From the NCBI GenBank assembly GCA_032173965.1, contig JAVUNC010000004.1, positions 28,157,501 through 28,221,500 on the forward strand: DNA of 64,000 bases, in the 5' to 3' direction. Below, one piece after another: positions 61,990-64,000 of this stretch. Source of the DNA: Sitta carolinensis (lineage: Eukaryota; Chordata; Aves; Passeriformes; Sittidae). A program made the position numbers and the translations under genes. Position 1 is the first letter of the stretch. Every line of letters begins with the position of its first letter. The notes beneath the pieces were generated by a model that was given only the letters and a program-made list of their open reading frames with translations, was not told the DNA's origin and searched no databases.

Positions 61990-63470
61990 TTTCAAGAAAG
62001 AAAAAATCCCCTGAATATGTGCTATAGATACAGGAAGTGTTGATACTAGTGGAAACCTAGGGCTGTTTAAGATGTATGGATATATAGGTTTTGAAAGTTT
62101 ACAAGAAAATTTCTTGTTACTAAGATCTATGTATTGTATGCTAAACAAAAATGTGGAGCTTTCCTTTACTTTTCTGAGGCCTAATGAAGTTAGCTGGGCA
62201 AGTAACCATCAGCTCCTTTCCCTAGAAGGAGGTTGCAGAAAGTCTTTGTGGAAATAGAACTGACAGACCAAAAATCAATTTTGCCTTAGTGTCTAATGAG
62301 GGTGTGCCCTAATTCTTTTTTACAGATTGCTAGATGAAAAACACTTATCATTGAAAATTACATTGAAAATGCTACCACTGCTAGTATAATATTTCTGTTA
62401 TAAGTAAAACTTGAGTCAGAACGGTATTTCATGAATTCTAGCAAGGAAGACATTGTATGTGCCTATGTACTGGACAATAATATACTTTCATTCCATTTCT
62501 TTTCCTTCATATTGATACTGAACATTGCTTTTCTTCCTCTCCTTACATGATAGAAGTAGTCAGTAAATATGCAATTGTTCTTTCTGCATTTGCTCCTGTA
62601 GAATAGTGCCATTTCCCATTCTTTTCAGTTAGCCTGTGCATTCCAATTGGCTCATCTCTTGCATTTTGGCAGTCTTCTAACAGAAAAAAAATAGTTGATA
62701 CTGTTTAACACACTGTGCTAACTTAAATGTTTAAACTTTGCATAATCACTCCTACCTAAAGTAATTTTTGATTTTTCATGTGAGTTTTTAATTACAGGAT
62801 AATGCATAATTTAAACTAATACTTTATTCTAATCCTGACTTATATCTTAGCAAGTGTACTTGTTTAGAAGACCTTCAGTTAAAAAAAATGTTTCAAAGCA
62901 GAATACAGAATATGTAAATAATTAAATACTACAGTGCTGGCACTGATATTAGAGAAAATGTCTAAAAATTCTGACAAAGGAAGGAATTTTATGTGACTCC
63001 TTTTTTCTTCAAATTTCCTAGAGTTTGCCAACCAAGTTTCCATAACCCAAAGTGTCTATCTGGACACATTTTTGAAACACAATACATATTTCCCAGGAAA
63101 AATGTGGAAATAATGGTTTTACTGTGGAGCATGTAATACTATTTTCTTTGCAAGAATAGAGCTATTGTCATTTAAGAAACAGAAAATTATATGCAAAACT
63201 TTTACTTCTGCAGTTATAGATCTTCAATTATTTTACATGATGCTGATAAATAGATGCATTAAAATTAAATAAAATGCATCTTGAGCCACCAGCAGGTCTT
63301 CTTAAAGCAGCATTATTAACACTGGGCTTCCACAGTGTTCAGTCCCACATCTGAGTCTTTTCAGTATTTCAGAAGGAGTAAATATACATCCACAGCTGAC
63401 CAAAACAAGTAATTCTAAAAATGGAGCAGTCTTTCTGGATGACGAGTATCTTGGTGTACTTTGTTTTACT
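61990..63470. other. AT-rich unique sequence, no gene seen
   Basis: No recognised repeat or exon. A 9-bp-stem inverted repeat (AGATGCATT at 63252-63260, AATGCATCT at 63273-63281) is present. Confidence 0.55.
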
Positions 63471-63540
63471 AATCTAATCTAATCTAATCTAATCTAATCT
63501 AATCTAATCTAATCTAATCTAATCTAATCTAATCTAATCC
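63471..63540. repeat. (AATCT)n microsatellite, 14 units
   Basis: Pure pentanucleotide array; only the last unit differs (AATCC). Confidence 0.97.
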
Positions 63541-64000
63541 CTTGCTGTAGATGTGCCTGAGAATTCAGATAAATTAATAGGTTAATAGAGTGATTTAGGT
63601 TAATTAATGTGAACACAGTGTAATGCCAGTACATGAAGGAGCAGAAAGAGATTTTAGGTGCACAAACAGCCAGTTAGGGGGCTGATAAGAGTCTGAGCTG
63701 GAGGACGTGACTTATTTTCATGGCCATAACTGGTAACAAGTAAAACTGTGTATGGCTCAGAGGCTCTTATTTATTATAGAAAACTGACAACTGGAGAGGA
63801 TGCAGAGAAAAATCTCTGACATTAAGTGATTATAGAAAACTATAACAGTAAAGAATGAAAATATCAATGGGAGTAAAAGTAAAACTGAGGAATTCAAATA
63901 TTAAATTAGGATCTTCTGTTTTCCAAAATTTAGTCTACACTGCCTGAGTTGGCTGGGCAACAATTTTCCAATGAAACAATCACATGAATACATGTGTTAC
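63541..64000. other. Unique sequence, no gene seen
   Basis: ACTGGAGAGGATGCAGAGAAAAA at about 63790 faintly resembles an old CR1, but the surrounding bases do not follow. Confidence 0.5.

Noticed and set aside
63760..63840. ACTGGAGAGGATGCAGAGAA considered as an old CR1
   Set aside because: The similarity is limited to about 20 bases.
1..64000. CRISPR arrays, bacterial operons, ribosome binding sites or phage genes
   Set aside because: Composition, CR1 and LTR repeats and lack of dense coding show vertebrate nuclear DNA. The tandem arrays present have no spacer structure.

Overview
This window looks like AT-rich vertebrate nuclear DNA from a bird, probably a songbird. The main evidence is the repeat content. 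Several fragments resemble CR1 (chicken repeat 1) LINE 3' ends, and three LTRs have the TGTC/TGTY start typical of avian ERVL-type elements. Long G/T or A/C low-complexity tracts common in passerine assemblies are also present. The interspersed-repeat calls rest on recalled family consensus, not on a database search. No complete protein-coding gene is recognisable, and no rRNA or tRNA was found. The window reads as an intergenic desert or the inside of one or more very long introns. The longest open frames (up to 349 codons) are artefacts of a tandem repeat whose 39-bp unit is divisible by three.

Layout. 1-2960 is AT-rich unique sequence ending in a 26-base A run. 3137-3613 is a 39-bp minisatellite running into a CpG-rich block (3614-3915) that ends like an LTR. 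8028-10190 is an old CR1 copy split by a 1307-bp solo LTR (8674-9980, minus strand) flanked by a perfect AAGAC target duplication. 10671-10880, 17898-18290, 21957-22135 and 41690-42125 are further CR1 remnants. 23829-24395 is an older solo LTR just after a 140-bp G/T tract. Between about 24.4 and 45.3 kb the sequence is mostly unique, with a few stretches that look like conserved non-coding DNA. 46195-46560 is a CpG island holding a second, compound minisatellite, followed by a 41-base T run and then a stretch with a perfect 12-bp-stem hairpin. 48952-50231 is a second copy of the 1.3-kb solo LTR, on the plus strand, with its own perfect CAGTG duplication. 57475-57840 is an isolated CpG-dense island of moderate GC content with a CTCF-like motif. 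59.3-61.4 kb holds a cluster of long, nearly perfect stem-loops. The right end carries two pure pentanucleotide microsatellites.

The most notable signals are: the inverted pair of nearly identical solo LTRs about 39 kb apart; a 20-bp stem-loop directly abutted by a second 12-bp stem-loop at 61244-61325; the two GC islands that contain minisatellites; the CpG-dense segment at 57.5 kb; and a few low-confidence exon-like segments on the plus strand, mainly 60244-60296, which follows a strong splice acceptor. No operon-like or multi-gene system is visible.
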